From assembly GCA_026874595.1 (NCBI GenBank), contig CM049306.1:95655642-95719641 (forward strand): a stretch of 64,000 nucleotides of DNA, written 5' to 3'. Made by a program: the position numbers and the translations under genes. Origin of the DNA: Sipunculus nudus. Taxonomy: Eukaryota; Annelida; Sipuncula; Golfingiida; Sipunculidae. Under the pieces are notes generated by a model that saw nothing but the letters and a program-made list of their open reading frames with translations, ran no database searches and was not told the origin of the DNA. Position 1 is the first letter of the stretch. Every line of letters begins with the position of its first letter. Shown one piece after another: positions 24,235 to 36,800 of the stretch.

Positions 24235-27200
24235 ACAGCCAGATGCAGCCCGTCTCTCCCGCCTCCAAAAGTGCTGAATCAGCTGTATTCTCTGGCATCA
24301 CCATTTTTTTCATGTATTGTTTCATATTTATTTTCTAACTACAACAACATCGCCCAATAATATTCATATATAAACCTCAACATTCCCATGTATGCATCCA
24401 TGCCTAAAGCTGTTTCAAAATCTGCGTGGCTTGGCTGCATTTTTTGTCTGTTAACGAAAATTAAGCATCGCATGTCTACAAGCAAGAGGTTATGTCTGCT
24501 TGTCTCATATTTTGTCTGAGCTGATGTTCATGTGTAAATTCTCTCCCCTGAAATAAAGGATTAGTGACCAGGATATACATCAGCTCAGAGATGTTCAGAG
24601 CTGGAGGAAAATGATTCCATGTCACGCCAGAAAACATCACAAACTACACTCCATCCTAACACCCCTGTCCACCAAATTTGTCATGATTTTTTTTTTCAAA
24701 TTTATTTTATTAGCTGCTATAATGCAGCTGGAGGTCATGTGGCGAGTTGTGATGATTTAAATAAATATGAAAGGAATATATTTACTTTGTGTTGCTGTGA
24801 CATTTTAAACTTGTTCAGAAAGAGCTGCAAGCTAGAGCAACAGCATCATTTCAAGTGCTGCATCTGTTTATCCCTGTTATATGGAAATCGAGGAAGGTGT
24901 GCCATAACAAATACCATTTTAATATCATCACTGTGTTATTATTTAATGTATATAGTTTAATACTGTAGGATAGCTTAGGATATCATAGAAATGAGTATTA
25001 CATAGCTGTTTAGTTATATTTTATTTTAAATCAAATACATGTTATTCATACAAGGGAGATCATGATTTTTTGTGAGATAATTACCAAATTTGTCTGATTT
25101 TCCAATGGGGCCAAAAAGGAATATTAGTGGAATGTAAAATAAAAGACATGAACTGTAGCAGGAGGCAGAAATCAACCTTCAGTGATCTCAGTGATTTAAA
25201 TCTGGTGTGTAGCTTAATTGTAATATGGTCAAACACAAATCTAGTGCACATGTCTGAAACTACCTTGCAGGCACTGTCAATGACCTTAAAATGAATAACC
25301 TTTAACTTAACATCATACAAACATTTGTCTTTTAAAAGTCTACAGAACTTTTCATCAAAATGCTGATGGCCAAAAGTCAAACAGAATTATAAAGTGAATT
25401 ACATGTAGAAGATGAATAGGAATACAATACTGGGTGATAATTAATGAATTATAAAAACATATTACAAATGAAGGAAATTTAAAATAACAATGATTACAAT
25501 AAGCAAACTTTCAAAAATTCTCATTAACAGTCACAGCACACAACAATTAATATTAAAAGGAAAGAACATGTTTTACAATTATTAAAGTTCAAGTGAGCAA
25601 TTAAAATAACCCACAGGGATTTACCTATGATCTAAGAATAACACTAAAAATCAAAATTTATTTTATATTCATGACAGGATAATTATAAAAAAAAACTTAA
25701 TGAAACATAAGTTTCATTCACAAAGGGGAAAAGTCCTTTTAAACTAGACTTATTGGTCTTTCAAAAACCTTTTCCATTGCTACAGAGGTAAAAGGCAAAA
25801 ATTTGATATTACAAATAAAAGAAAAGTTGTTGATGACATCAAATGCCCATTAGGATAATCCTTGTGAAACTTTGCTGTGTAGGTCCAGATCAGGGTTCAA
25901 CAACATCATCACAGGTCACCTCCAGTACAAAGTCACCTGCTTATAGTGATCAATAGCTCTGTTACAAATGGGACAGCTATGGTCCTTAAAATTTTTATTT
26001 TAAGGTGATTTAGATTAACTCCAAAATTAATGGATACTGGATTGTTCCATTGGTGTTTCCCTAACCCTTCATGAAATTTCAGCAATTTCTGTTCAGAACC
26101 TTTTTGTGTAAATTTGCTGTCAGACACAGTTAAATACACAGAGGTATGAAAACACTAATGCTATGCCCTGATATATCAAAGATTGATCTTTTTGATCATA
26201 ATTTTTATTATTTGAAAATAAAGAATAAGAATTTTCACTTGTTTCCTTAGGGTCCTATCAAATACATAAGATTCATACATGTACATAATAAAAATTCATC
26301 ACCATAGTTTGTGTAGGTTTATGGTATGGCAAGATTGTGAAAATGATTCCTTTGGGAAACTGAAAAAGTGAAATTTATGAAAATTTAGACAACCAGAGTA
26401 TGATAGTTTCTGTTCTCTCACACTTATCACTCAAGCCCTTCTTCAGGAGAGACAATAAATTTGACAGCTTTGTTAAACATCCACTGATCTATCTACAAGT
26501 CACCTGTTTATCCCCAAGTACAGATGGAGTTATGACTTCCTTGAACATACCAATCTCCCACACAGTGTAAACGAATAAGGACTTGTGACTAAACCAACAA
26601 TGTCCTCTGAGATCCTTAACAAGAACATACCCTAATCTTTCAATCGTATGCCCAAAGGAATGTGCTAAAATCATCGGTGGCTGCTGTATCTCATGCATTT
26701 TTAGGATATGATCAAATTCAGCTATTGTTGCAAATATCATGCACATAGAAAAACTAAGAGGGATGCTGAAGCGCATGTGTTCTGGATGACATCATGCACA
26801 CAGATTAATTCATTTTTTTGCTGTAACTTTTTTTTCCTCGTACACCAAGTATTTTTTTTAAATCTGAGTATTTGCTGCAGACCATGTATTTTCTGCAGCA
26901 GACATCATGCATATGATAAATATCTAAAAGGTTTCTGTATCTCATGAATATGAAATCATGTGGCTGACAGTCCTGTCAAAAAGCTGTCATGTGTACAGGT
27001 GCAGAATCATGTGTTGTGTTTTAATATAAATGAGATTTCAACATGTCATCAACAAAAAAGATGGGAAACAATGACAGTTTGGTTTCTGTCAACATTTGAT
27101 ATCAGCCAGTACTTTTTATTGCCATGATTTTTCATTAATTTTAAAGATTTTAGCAGATTTCCACATATCTATAATCATTATTAATTTTTTTTCTAGTTTA

Positions 27201-27600
27201 ATTTGTCTCTTTTCTTTTTATGCTGATAACTGCTAATGATCATCTGATTTCCTTGCAGGACCATAAACCATCAAATATTATTACTATTTAATTAACCTTG
27301 ACAGGTGTATGATGTTTGTTCTGGTAAATGATATTTATTGCGCATATAACATTGGGAGAATATTTGTTCATTTCCTGTCAATACCTACCGGTACTTATAT
27401 AAAAAGTTTACTTTTAAAAATGAACAAACAACAGAAAAATATGATCAGAAGAAAAATTCAATATAAAACATAAAAAAAATCAAAAACAATAAAATAAATA
27501 TTAAAAACAAGGGCACCACAAATCGGAGCACCCCCTGGCATGGGGAAAAATTAGCATGGCTGAATTACACTGTGTGAAATGAGGAGGGCAGCTCTCTGAC
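24235..27600. other. Intron, gene-free
   Basis: AT-rich. ORFs at 24619-24960, 25081-25380 and 26489-26776 show no motif or coding composition. No repeats beyond homopolymers recognised. Confidence 0.5.
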
Positions 27601-27639
27601 CATGACCTATGCTCCTGTGGCCTCTAACTAAATAGGGTT

Positions 27640-28375
27640 CTTCATTTTTGAGGGTGAGCCATATAAGCAAGATGAAAGGTTTAAGTCAAATGGTTTGGCT
27701 TAAAATGGATCTACAAGTTTTTTCAAGTAGTAGGCTCTGTGGCCGTGACCTTTGACCTCAATACTGAAAGGATTTTTCATCAATGGGTGGGTGCGCCATA
27801 TTTGCAAGATGAAAGGTTTTGGTTGAATGGTCTGGCCTAAAATGGGTCCACAAGCTTTCTCAAAAAGTTGACCCTGTGGCCTTGACCTTTGACCCTGTGA
27901 CCTCAAAATCAAAAGGTATTTTCATCCATGGGTGGGTGAGCCATATTTGCAAGATGAAAGATTTTGGTTGAATGGTTTGGCATAAAATGGGTCTACAAGT
28001 TTTTTCAAGAAGTGGGCCCTATGGCTGTGACCTTGACCCCACAACCTCAAAATCGATAGGGTTCTTTGTCCATGAGTGGGTGAGCCATATCTGCAATAAG
28101 AAAGGTTTCGATCAAACTGTTTGGCTTAAAATGGGTCCATAAACTTTTTAAAAGTGGGTCCTGTGTCCCTGAACTTTGACCTTATGACCAAAAAATAGAT
28201 AGGACTCTTTATCTATGGGTGGGTGAGACATATGTGCAAGATGAAAGGATTTGGACAGACGCTTTGGCTTGAAATTGATCCACGAGCCAATTCCCGATGG
28301 ATGGATGGACGGACAGATGGAAGGACAGAAACATTACTTAATCCCTTTCACAATGCGATGCGAGGGGATAATAAA
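27640..28375 (+). mobile_element. Pearl-like element: five ~144-bp cores with DR1 motifs, tail and hairpin
   Basis: GGGTGGGTGAGCCATAT-type anchors lie at about 27645, 27785, 27930, 28074 and 28217. Units contain GACCTTTGACC, GCAAGATGAAAGGTTTTGGT and GGCCTAAAATGGGTCCACAA. The array ends in GATGGATGGACGGACAGATG and a hairpin with TTAATCCC and GGGGATAA arms, then AAAA (28330-28375). No protein is encoded; overlapping short ORFs are repeat readings. Confidence 0.65.
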
Positions 28376-28379
28376 AGGG

Positions 28380-30390
28380 CAGGTAATGAAGCTAGTACAT
28401 GTTAAAAGCTAGATCTTCACCTTCAAGACAATAATGGTATTAAATCAAGATCAAAGCTACTTTGTTTTTCAATGATACATTTGGCATTTCTTTTAAATGA
28501 CGAATATATAAATAATTTTCATGGGTAAAACTCCCTAGTAAAACATACCTTATTGCTTGGTAGTCATGGCAACATGTTACCAAAGAAAGAAACTAAACAC
28601 CTTAAGTCCAAAATACTTTATCTATTACAATGTGTTGTTATTGTAAAAACAGGTCAGGTAAAAAAAACAGATTACCTTATAAGTGTTTCAAAGAAATTTG
28701 GTAAAACAACACCTTTATACATGTAACCTTGTGAGTTTTCCAACAGCAATGGCTTACAATGTTGGCACTCTGCCAGTAAAGGTTGCTCCAATGACGTATA
28801 ATCTGTTTGCGCTCATGAATGATCTACAAAGTAAACGGATCCAAAATACCATGTATAACTCCTAACGTTACAGACCCCTCTTGTTTCCTTTGTATTTAAA
28901 ATATTCAGCTGTGCATTATTTATATTAGTTTACCCTTCATACATTAAGCCTGTTTCTTTGATGTCTCATCACAAGAGAGGCTACACACTATATCTCAGTT
29001 TACCTCAATCGTTTCAAGCTGCACAGCATTTAATAATGTGACGTAATGATCTTTCAGTTTGGCACTAAATCTTACACCTAGCATGACTCTATTAACATTC
29101 AGGCAGTTTTATTGCGAGTTTTATTAAAAAAAAGTTGAAATAAATTCTTAATCAAAGTGTACATTCTGAGTCCAGATTTCACAGCTCAAAACAATAGATG
29201 ACATGGATCCATAAGCAGTTCTACAAGTAGATGGGGCACAAGATGTTAACAGCTAGTGTGACATACTTCACACTTCAAAATTTACAGTAGGAGTTTGGCA
29301 CCTTCAACTCCTCTGCAAACTGATTGGGCAATTCAGCAAGGTGCAAGGTTAACAGAATGAAATAAAGTAGTGAGGAAATGCCAGTTTTGTGGGCTTCACA
29401 TGACATTTGATCATGAAATTTCAACAATATAGTGCTAAATTTGGCAGCTGCTTCCACTTCTTGTGCTTGTCAGCCTAATGAGGGGTAAGTGTTGATGGTC
29501 AGAGGGGTTCTTTCTGCTGAACACTTGTTTCACAAAACAAACAGCTAGACTACTTGCTTGTAGATATTCTGGTTGCTGTCTTATTTTATAAAGAAAAATA
29601 TACATTGTCTACTGCATGAAATAAAAGAATGAATTAACCAGTACTCTGTGTTTACAATTCAGCTTCATCTTAATACCTCTGCCTGTGTCAGATTAAACTA
29701 AACAGTTTTTGAAAAATGTTCTGTAGTCACTGAGCTGATCAATATGAAAATTTTCAGCTGAATTTGTTTTTCACTAATTCAGCTTTATTATATATTCTAT
29801 CTGGAGTGCAACATCATTGTTTATCATATCTGCTCTCATGCTGATCAAGAAATCCAGCCAATGGGGGTTTGCTTTAGATTGACCTACAATGTCCGACCAT
29901 GTGGTACAAATTCCCATAAGTCCACCTGAATTAAAGTGTTTCTGACATAAACAATAGGAAGCCAGGTTTATGCCTGATGCTGCGACTCGTTAGGACTGTT
30001 AAATGTCTCAGCATGCTCTGGATTATCATAACGTCATTAATACCCTCCCCGAGTATGTCTTGTCTGGTTATAATGGTGCCAGGTCACTGTGGACTTGGCT
30101 GTTAGTCAAAGACACCCGACTGAAGTCTCTAGTAACTGTATTAAGCTTCTGCAGCATCCTTACAGGTGATGCTCGATTTAATTTTGATGTCTCTGTAAAG
30201 ACAAGCTGAAAAAACAAAAGGCAGCAATACCACAGTGCTTCAACTGTGTAAAAAGTGCTATACATACAAATACACCTCCAGGACTTCTTAGATGAAAAAT
30301 ATGGATCTGTGAGAAAAAGTTGTTTTTGTGTAACAATGAACAATTTAGTGTGGCTACATATAAGGTGTTAATCCCAATGCTAGGCAAACT
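28380..30390. other. Intron, gene-free
   Basis: Nothing recognised. Confidence 0.5.
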
Positions 30391-30620
30391 AGTGGCCCAT
30401 GGGCCATGATGCTCAGCTGAATTCATGTGTTGACCAATAAGCAGAATGACTGCAAGAGTGCAAAATAATCATGAACTTTGTGAATAGTCCTTAGAAATGG
30501 GTTACACTGGGCTTTTGGAGAAGTTATTAAATATTTGTAAAAATTAGAAAAAATACAGGTGGCGCCACCAGTTTGCAGGAACTGATGGAATACTCCATGA
30601 TCAATGTTAAGGGAAAAAAT
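30391..30620. repeat. Dispersed repeat with the GGTGGCGCCACC palindrome
   Basis: Begins TAGTGGCCCATGGGCCATGA, TGCTCAGCTG (compare 13036-13075) and contains CAGGTGGCGCCACCAGTTTG near 30557. Related palindromes occur at about 4248, 4540, 31257 (variant), 31375 (variant) and 33985. Confidence 0.55.
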
Positions 30621-31129
30621 CATGGTGTGAATGCAGTAGTTATTCAGATACTTGAGCTTTTGTATCATTTTTTTTTTATTCTATGAATTACTTAAGAGCC
30701 CCATAGTTTGGAGAATATGGGTAACAGAGACCTAATTTCAGGTTTCCAAGGAGATTTTTCATGGACCTCCCTGGATGTAAAGTAAGAAGATTCCAGGTCT
30801 AATGGTTACAATTTGTGCCCTGTTAATGGAGAGACGACGGACAAAGAGTGATCACAATAGCTTGGATAACTTTCAGTCAGCTAAGCTAAAAAAAAAGGTT
30901 TGGTTCTCAGGCACTCAGGAAATCAATAAGGGAGGGCCATTTATTTTTTTTCACCTTTTTATTTTAAATTTTCAATACATAAATCATACGAACCGGGGAC
31001 AACATGACAATTACAAAATTGCTTCACTGATCAGATACGGAAACATGCATGTACCCGTTAATGCACCCATTTGGTAACAAGGCCTACAGGGCTAATGTGA
31101 ACCTGTGCATTGGATTACACCAGGTATTA

Positions 31130-31510
31130 TGCTTCAATGCTGGACCATTACTTTTCAAGAACATGTGTTACATGTATATGAACAATACAAGAACTACTTT
31201 GTACAAGAAACACTTACACATACATCACTGCTGAAATTCTACAAAAATGATTGTAGCTGGCACCACCAGTCTTGCATACAAGAAGAGATATATACAATGC
31301 CCAATGTCAGACTGATATGTAAAACCCCTCCTGCAAAATAAGCAGGGACATCCACTGTGAAAAAATTATTGTAGGTGGCGCCCGAAGTCTTGTACACAAT
31401 AAAGGTACCCGATATGTATAATTACGCCCAATTTCAGGCTGATGTATCCAATTCCTCTGTAGAAATAAGCAGGGGCATACACAGTGCAAAAGTCAATGTA
31501 GGTGCCAACT
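31130..31510. repeat. ~120-bp tandem repeat, three units
   Basis: GTAG(C/G)TGGC(A/G)CC anchors lie at 31253, 31371 and (GTAGGTGCC) 31498. Units share CCCAAT.TCAG.CTGAT, CC..TCCT...AAATAAGCAG and GGCAT.CAC.GTG. Overlapping ORFs are not supported. Confidence 0.7.
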
Positions 31511-31554
31511 TCCCTGGAGTGTGATGCACTGGGTTGACTAGGCTAAGGTGAGTA

Positions 31555-31960
31555 AGGCAGTTGCCCCCGAGTGAACTGTGACAAAAATTGCTGCCTCAAG
31601 CTACTGCACTGACTCTTGACCTGCACCTGGCCAGACTGAGTGAACTTTTGACCTGAACCTGGCTGCACTGAGAGAACTTTTGACCTGTTGCATAATGACA
31701 GTTGGCAGTCTGCCAAAGCTATAAATAGATCCAGGCTGAACTTTGGTGCCAAATCTGATGCAGTGAGCAGTCTGCCAAAGCTATACATAGGATGCAGCTA
31801 CTGCACTGAGTGAACTCTTGACCTATACCTGGCTGCACTTCTTCCAATCCAGGCACTGTGCCAAAACTATTTATAGAGCTGACATCATCTTAGCCAATGG
31901 CCAACATCAAGGCACTGGCAATCTGCCAATGGTAAACCAAGTGCTGCAATCTGTACACAA
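31555..31960. repeat. Degenerate tandem repeat (CTGCACTGAGTGAACTTTTGACCTG / CAGTCTGCCAAAGCTAT)
   Basis: Two interspersed words recur: ACTGAGTGAACT.TTGACCT (at least four times) and CAGTCTGCCAAAGCTAT (three diverged copies). Period irregular. Confidence 0.65.
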
Positions 31961-32389
31961 AAGTGGTCCCTACTTGAAATTAATTTTCCCAATACAAAAT
32001 GCTTTTCAGCTGACTTTTTATACCAAGGAATTCAGGAATATATGTTAAATTATTACAGATGCATACTAAATGCAAAATTATAATACAGAAACATCTCACT
32101 GATGGCAAATTCTTGAATTGAGTATGGATATCAATAATTTATAATCCATGTACAGTTGTCTTTATATAGCCACAGAGAGCTGAATATCCATGATTGCAAC
32201 ACTGCCTGGTATGATGAATTATTTAAATCATTAGTCTAATTTTATTAAAAGCTTTTAAAAATATTATTGTCAATATTAACCAAACATAACCTGAAACCTA
32301 TATGTCTAGTGGCAAGATGTAATAGATGCTGATAAACTCATGCCAGGCTAGATGTAACAGCATCACACAGCTAACATATATAGTAAAAT

Positions 32390-32830
32390 GACTCAATTCA
32401 ATCTCCATAATTCAGCCAAAAATCATTCATGTAGAACCATTACAGACAATTATTATAAGAATTATTGTGGGTTTTATTCTTGTAAAATATTAAACAAACT
32501 GGCTTCAGTGGCGTCAGTGGAAAAACGTTCTGAGGTTTATAACTCATATAGGAAGATACAGAAAACTGGCCAGGTTCAGCTTCCCATAACTCAGCCAAAA
32601 AGCACTGAACCAAAATCATTTGAACAAACTTGTATTATAAACTACTGAGGATAATTAATGGGCAAGATTTAAGAATTTGGCCAAGTTTTTTTTTAAAAGG
32701 TCTTTGTAGCCACTGAGCTAAAATGGGCTTTTATGGCATATGATTAAATTCAGCTTCCCATAACTTGGCCAAAAGTCACTGAACAGAGACCATTTGAACA
32801 AACTTCAGAAAGCACTACATCTGGCCATAT
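32390..32830. repeat. ~178-bp tandem repeat, three units
   Basis: Anchors TTCAGCTTCCCATAACTCAG and GCCAAAA.TCACTGAA recur at about 32396, 32576 and 32750, followed by CCATTTGAACAAACTT. The word AACTCAGCCAAAAATC recurs at 34131, linking it to the next element. The 86-codon ORF is repeat sequence. Confidence 0.7.
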
Positions 32831-32970
32831 AGTAGCCCTGCCTGGGCTTTAGTGTTTGCGTTTACTAATAAAATGCTTAAAATAAAACGTGATTCCATGT
32901 ACCGATAGACTTAACTCAGTGTCAGCTCTTATCACTGAAGCCCTGTAAAGTCCGTATGGTGAATCCCTGA

Positions 32971-33045
32971 TATTTGCATATTAAGGCGTCACAAGGCTCT
33001 TTGAGGACCTGACGATTCCCCTGTATTTGCATATCAGGCCGTCAC
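32971..33045 (+). promoter_or_regulatory. Duplicated octamer (ATTTGCAT) block
   Basis: Two 22-bp segments, 32971-32992 and 33024-33045, share TATTTGCATAT followed by a GGC(C)GTCAC end, with starts 53 bp apart. ATTTGCAT is the classic POU-factor octamer. The block lies 26 bp before the ATG of the candidate exon at 33071. Function is inferred. Confidence 0.4.
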
Positions 33046-33070
33046 GCCTCATGTGAGTGGCATTGTTGCT

Positions 33071-33212
33071 ATGAGAACACCAACAGCGGTCCCACAGCTC
33101 GACCCTCTTGGTAACATTTGCACCGAAATCATGTACCCAGGTAGTCCACACATGGACCTCGTGTCCTATGATATATCTCTGCTGAACGAATACTACAGGC
33201 CATTGGCCAAAT
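33071..33212 (+). CDS. Candidate first coding exon of an unrecognised gene
   Basis: An open frame from ATG 33071 to a strong donor CAAAT|GTAAGT at 33213 gives 47 codons plus one base. It begins MRTPTAVPQLDPLGNICTEI and continues MYPGSPHMDLVSYDISLLNE and YYRPLAK. Third positions are clearly richer in G/C than the surrounding AT-rich intron, and the frame is open upstream to a TGA at 33002. I do not recognise the protein and found no partner exon. It could also be a chance frame in a conserved regulatory block: paired octamers lie just upstream and a CRE 450 bp downstream. It lies on the plus strand inside the synapsin intron. Confidence 0.3.
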
Positions 33213-33579
33213 GTAAGTGCATATTGTAGACACTATCACAACAATTTTGTACTGAATGATCCAGTAAAATTCCTTCTGCCGACATGACAAGAGCACCTAG
33301 CAGCATTTATCTGAACCCGTGTATTAACTGCCAAATTGCAAGCTGCGAAGCATGATCCTTTCAGTCAGCAGGTACATTTTGACGATGCTCGTCGCATGGT
33401 GCACCTGAATATCTCGCACTGATTGGCTGAGCCAGAGTTTGGCCTACATTATGTTTAAACAGGCCAACTGAGGAGTGGTCCAATAAACGTTAACACTAAG
33501 GCTGAGGGTTATACTGTTTTATAAAGTCTCGCCGAACTCAAGTGACGGCCTAAAACTATTAAGACAAATCAAATGGGAA

Positions 33580-33740
33580 TATTAGTAGCCAATTGGAAGC
33601 CCGGAATAGGCGATGACTGAATGAACCATGTTGGTTTTGAAAAAGATTCTGGGAAAGACCACTGCTGACGTCACTGGAAAAGACCTTAGTTCAGTGAGGC
33701 GGTGATGTGTGGCGCTGACTATCCGGGAACCGGCCAAGAT
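33580..33740. promoter_or_regulatory. GC-richer block with a perfect CRE
   Basis: The palindromic cAMP-response element TGACGTCA lies at 33666-33673, and a CCAATTGG at about 33592. The surroundings are richer in CpG and G/C than the flanking intron. It may belong to the same regulatory region as the octamer pair. A promoter role is speculative. Confidence 0.3.
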
Positions 33741-33889
33741 TATCAGTCCATGAAACAAGAGGGTCAGATAGTGGCAAATTTGTTATATGAGTAGCCACAA
33801 GATGGCGGTACAGATACTAAATGCAACACAACGCGGGAACATTTGATTTCTCTGTCAGAAGCAACAATTAAGTCATAACTATTTTATGG

Positions 33890-34490
33890 ACTGGACCAGT
33901 CTAGCCATATAGTTTCAGAGAAGAAGTTTTTTGTAGCCCTCAGTGTAATATAGGCACTGATGACCCTGTACAAAAAAGGCTGATGCAGGTGGCGCCACCA
34001 ATCCCTCAATTTCAGATATGACTCATGTGACCAACATTGGCATAAAATTCGGTGATGATAGCTGTTGCCGTTTCTGAGATTGAAATTTTAATATGCTTTT
34101 TTTGACAGATAACTAAGTTCAACCTTTTGTAACTCAGCCAAAAATCTCTGGATTTCTGAATCTCTGGAACTGGAACCATTCAACAAAACTTGAGAGAGAT
34201 TGTTCCAGGGATCATTTCTGTGAAATATTGGACAATTTGGCTGGAAAGTTTTTGAGTAGAAGATTTTTAAAGCTTTTTCAGCATTTTCCCTATAAAATCT
34301 ATGAAAATGCAGTTAGAAAAAAAATAAACAAAATCCAATAATGTTTTTAAGATGAATGATTCTTTGTAAAACATTTGGTGATGCTAGCTCCTGCTATTTT
34401 TGAGATAGCTTATAATGGTTAATGTACAGACAATGCACGGATGCTCAACGGACGACGCAGCATCATCGCATAAGCTCACAGGTTCACTAA
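33890..34490 (+). mobile_element. Pearl-like element with palindrome and CGGACGACG tail
   Basis: Contains GCAGGTGGCGCCACCAATCC (about 33985), AACTCAGCCAAAAATC, GGTGATGATAGCTGTTGCCG and a later GGTGATGCTAGCTCCTGCTA, then a tail ACGGATGCTCAACGGACGAC and CGCATAAGCTCAC. It resembles the other tandem-core elements but has fewer cores. Confidence 0.5.
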
Positions 34491-34509
34491 AACCACATGT
34501 TATTGCCTG

Positions 34510-34690
34510 AAAACAACAAGCGTCCGTCTTTGGTCCTTATGTATGTCAATTGTATGATTTTTGTTGTTGTATGTATATGGATGGTGTATTGTTACATATT
34601 GTTGAAATTATGAACTGATATTAGTTGTACATGTGCTTTATTTGATTAATAAAGTGTAAAAAAACAAACAAAAAAAAAACAACAAGCGTC
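34510..34690 (+). mobile_element. Retroposed 3' fragment with 15-bp target duplication
   Basis: AAAACAACAAGCGTC occurs at 34510-34524 and again, identical, at 34676-34690. The 151 bp between ends in AATAAA (34648-34653), GTGT and an A-rich tail of about 18 bases. This is the signature of LINE-mediated insertion of a short, 5'-truncated transcript end, either a LINE 3' end or a processed retrocopy. No coding sequence remains. Confidence 0.85.
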
Positions 34691-36480
34691 TGAGGAGATG
34701 GAGCAAAAATCAGAAAATTTATTTTGTAAATTGAAATAAAAAAATTTTGATGTGGGAGGATAAAATTAAAGCAGACAGTTCCTGAGAACCCAACCTTTTT
34801 ATTTATTTTTTTTTTGCACTATAATGAGCAATGACACCTACCATGAGGCCACACCAAATGAATTAATTAATTGTTGCATAAAATCTTCTATTTTTCACAG
34901 AACCATTTTTGGGGATGGATGAGCATTAAGTCACTGGTAGTATTGGTGGATTGGGGCTCTTGCCTAAATCCCTTCACATAAATAATTATGTAAATTAACA
35001 ATTAATGCAAAAATGTCATTCATACAGCTGTCATATGAAGTTGATTAAACTTTTAATGGATCACCTATATCATTCCTTAAAGTGTCACACATTTGTAGTC
35101 TTCCTGCAAACTGACAAAATTCAATGGATTTAGTCTCAACTGTTAAATTACAAAAAAATCCCCATCCACTCATTTTTTTCACCCCATAGTCCACAGAACA
35201 ATTTTTTTTGGCTTGGTCTAAGGAATAAATTATTGTCCTACTGTAAGAAAAAAAATATGTTAGCAAAAGTAGAGAACCAAGGAACTGAATGTAACTATGA
35301 AGAAGTACATACAATTTTCTTAATGACATCTATTAAGTGTTGAATTCTGTGAAAATAAAAGAAAAAGTTAACAGTCAGCTTTTCATCATTGGATGCTGGT
35401 ATACTTAACAAAATGGCCTATCATATGATTTAATGTTTACTTATTTAATGTATACAATAAAACTGTCAGCTGGTATGGATTCAATAATAATCATGTTGTA
35501 TCTCAAAATAAATAATACTCTATAATGACCTGATTATGTATAACTGTTAGAGCTGGTGGGCAGATAATAATACAAGATTTCTAATGATGTGCTGCATGTC
35601 ATGCCATGCCCACATAGATAATGTGAAAAGTACTGTTGAAGTGGTGTAAAGGGAAACATTCAGATGTATATGTATGTTAAATGTATGATTGTGCAAGTGT
35701 GTCAGTGACCGCCTGACGGAGCCTGGTCACGTGTTCAACAAGTCACAATTTTATCCATACAGCTAGAAATAGTCATATCCTGTGTCACCACACCTGGCTC
35801 ATGTAGCGTCACAGGGACACACCATGGACATATCACTAACATGTCAGACATTCCTCTACCTACAGCCATGCTACCATACACTAACTGACTCCTACTTGGT
35901 GAACCTTGGACAATTTTAGGCCCCAACCTGTCATTTGACATGATTTATTGAGCATATCATCTTTTGAAAGGGTACTATGATTTGTAAAACTACAGTCATC
36001 ACCATTACAGTGAAAAAGTTACTAAACTAACACGGATCTATGAGTGATATGACATCTGATTTGACACAGTACTGTCACTGTCATGTGGTGTGAGAGTAAA
36101 ATTACAGCAAAATCCCAAATATAAACTACCCACACATCCTCTGATCTCGATCTAACCTATAAGATTTTTTGTCTGTAATTTTCCTGTGAACTTCATAATA
36201 ATTTCATTGTTTTCCACTCACTGCCCTGGTTGTGTGGATCAAAAGTGCATGAGACAGCTTCAGGGAAAACCCTGATGAGATGAGAGGGTGTATAAGGGTT
36301 AGTTATTATATCATTAAAAATTTTCATAAAACAAAATTCTAGTAGTGAACCTTTTAAAACTTTTAAATTAACAAAATGTTAAAATATCACGTGACAAGAG
36401 CACTGCAAACATGCATAGTATGCCCATCGTATGTCTTGTGACCACATGCCTGAAATATGCTGAGAACTGAACTGAGGTGA
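34691..36480. other. Intron, gene-free
   Basis: ORFs at 35045-35329 and 35735-35941 (minus strand) have no recognisable product. Nothing else found. Confidence 0.5.
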
Positions 36481-36800
36481 GAAATTCTATTGGTAAATAT
36501 GTATAATGAATTTCATGAAAATCCATTGGGTTTTTGTTAAGTCACAATGCGATGCCTCCGAAGTGCTGTGACCGTTGACCTCATTAAATATGTGTGGATT
36601 TTGCTAGAAATCAAACATTGGCAAGATATTTTATTGATTAACATTTCTGATCCGTTTTATCAACTGGTGTAGAATAATCTGTTGGTAAGTACTTAAAGTG
36701 AGTTTGGGGAAAATCCATCAAAGCCCCAGGAAGTTATCGCAGCAACACTAAAAGTTAACGGACAGACAGTTACCATAATATTCCACCATATGATGGGTAT
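36480..36800 (+). mobile_element. Pearl-like element 3' end
   Basis: TTTCATGAAAATCCATTGGG, a second diverged unit (AAAATCCATCAAAGCCCCAG), then GTTAACGGACAGACAGTTAC and a hairpin TAATATTCCACCATATGATG ... GGTATTAAAA. Same tail plan as 4905-5720 and 27640-28375. Confidence 0.5.

Noticed and set aside
24619-24960. 113-codon ORF
   Set aside because: Composition is typical of AT-rich intron (F/C/N/L-rich) with no motif.
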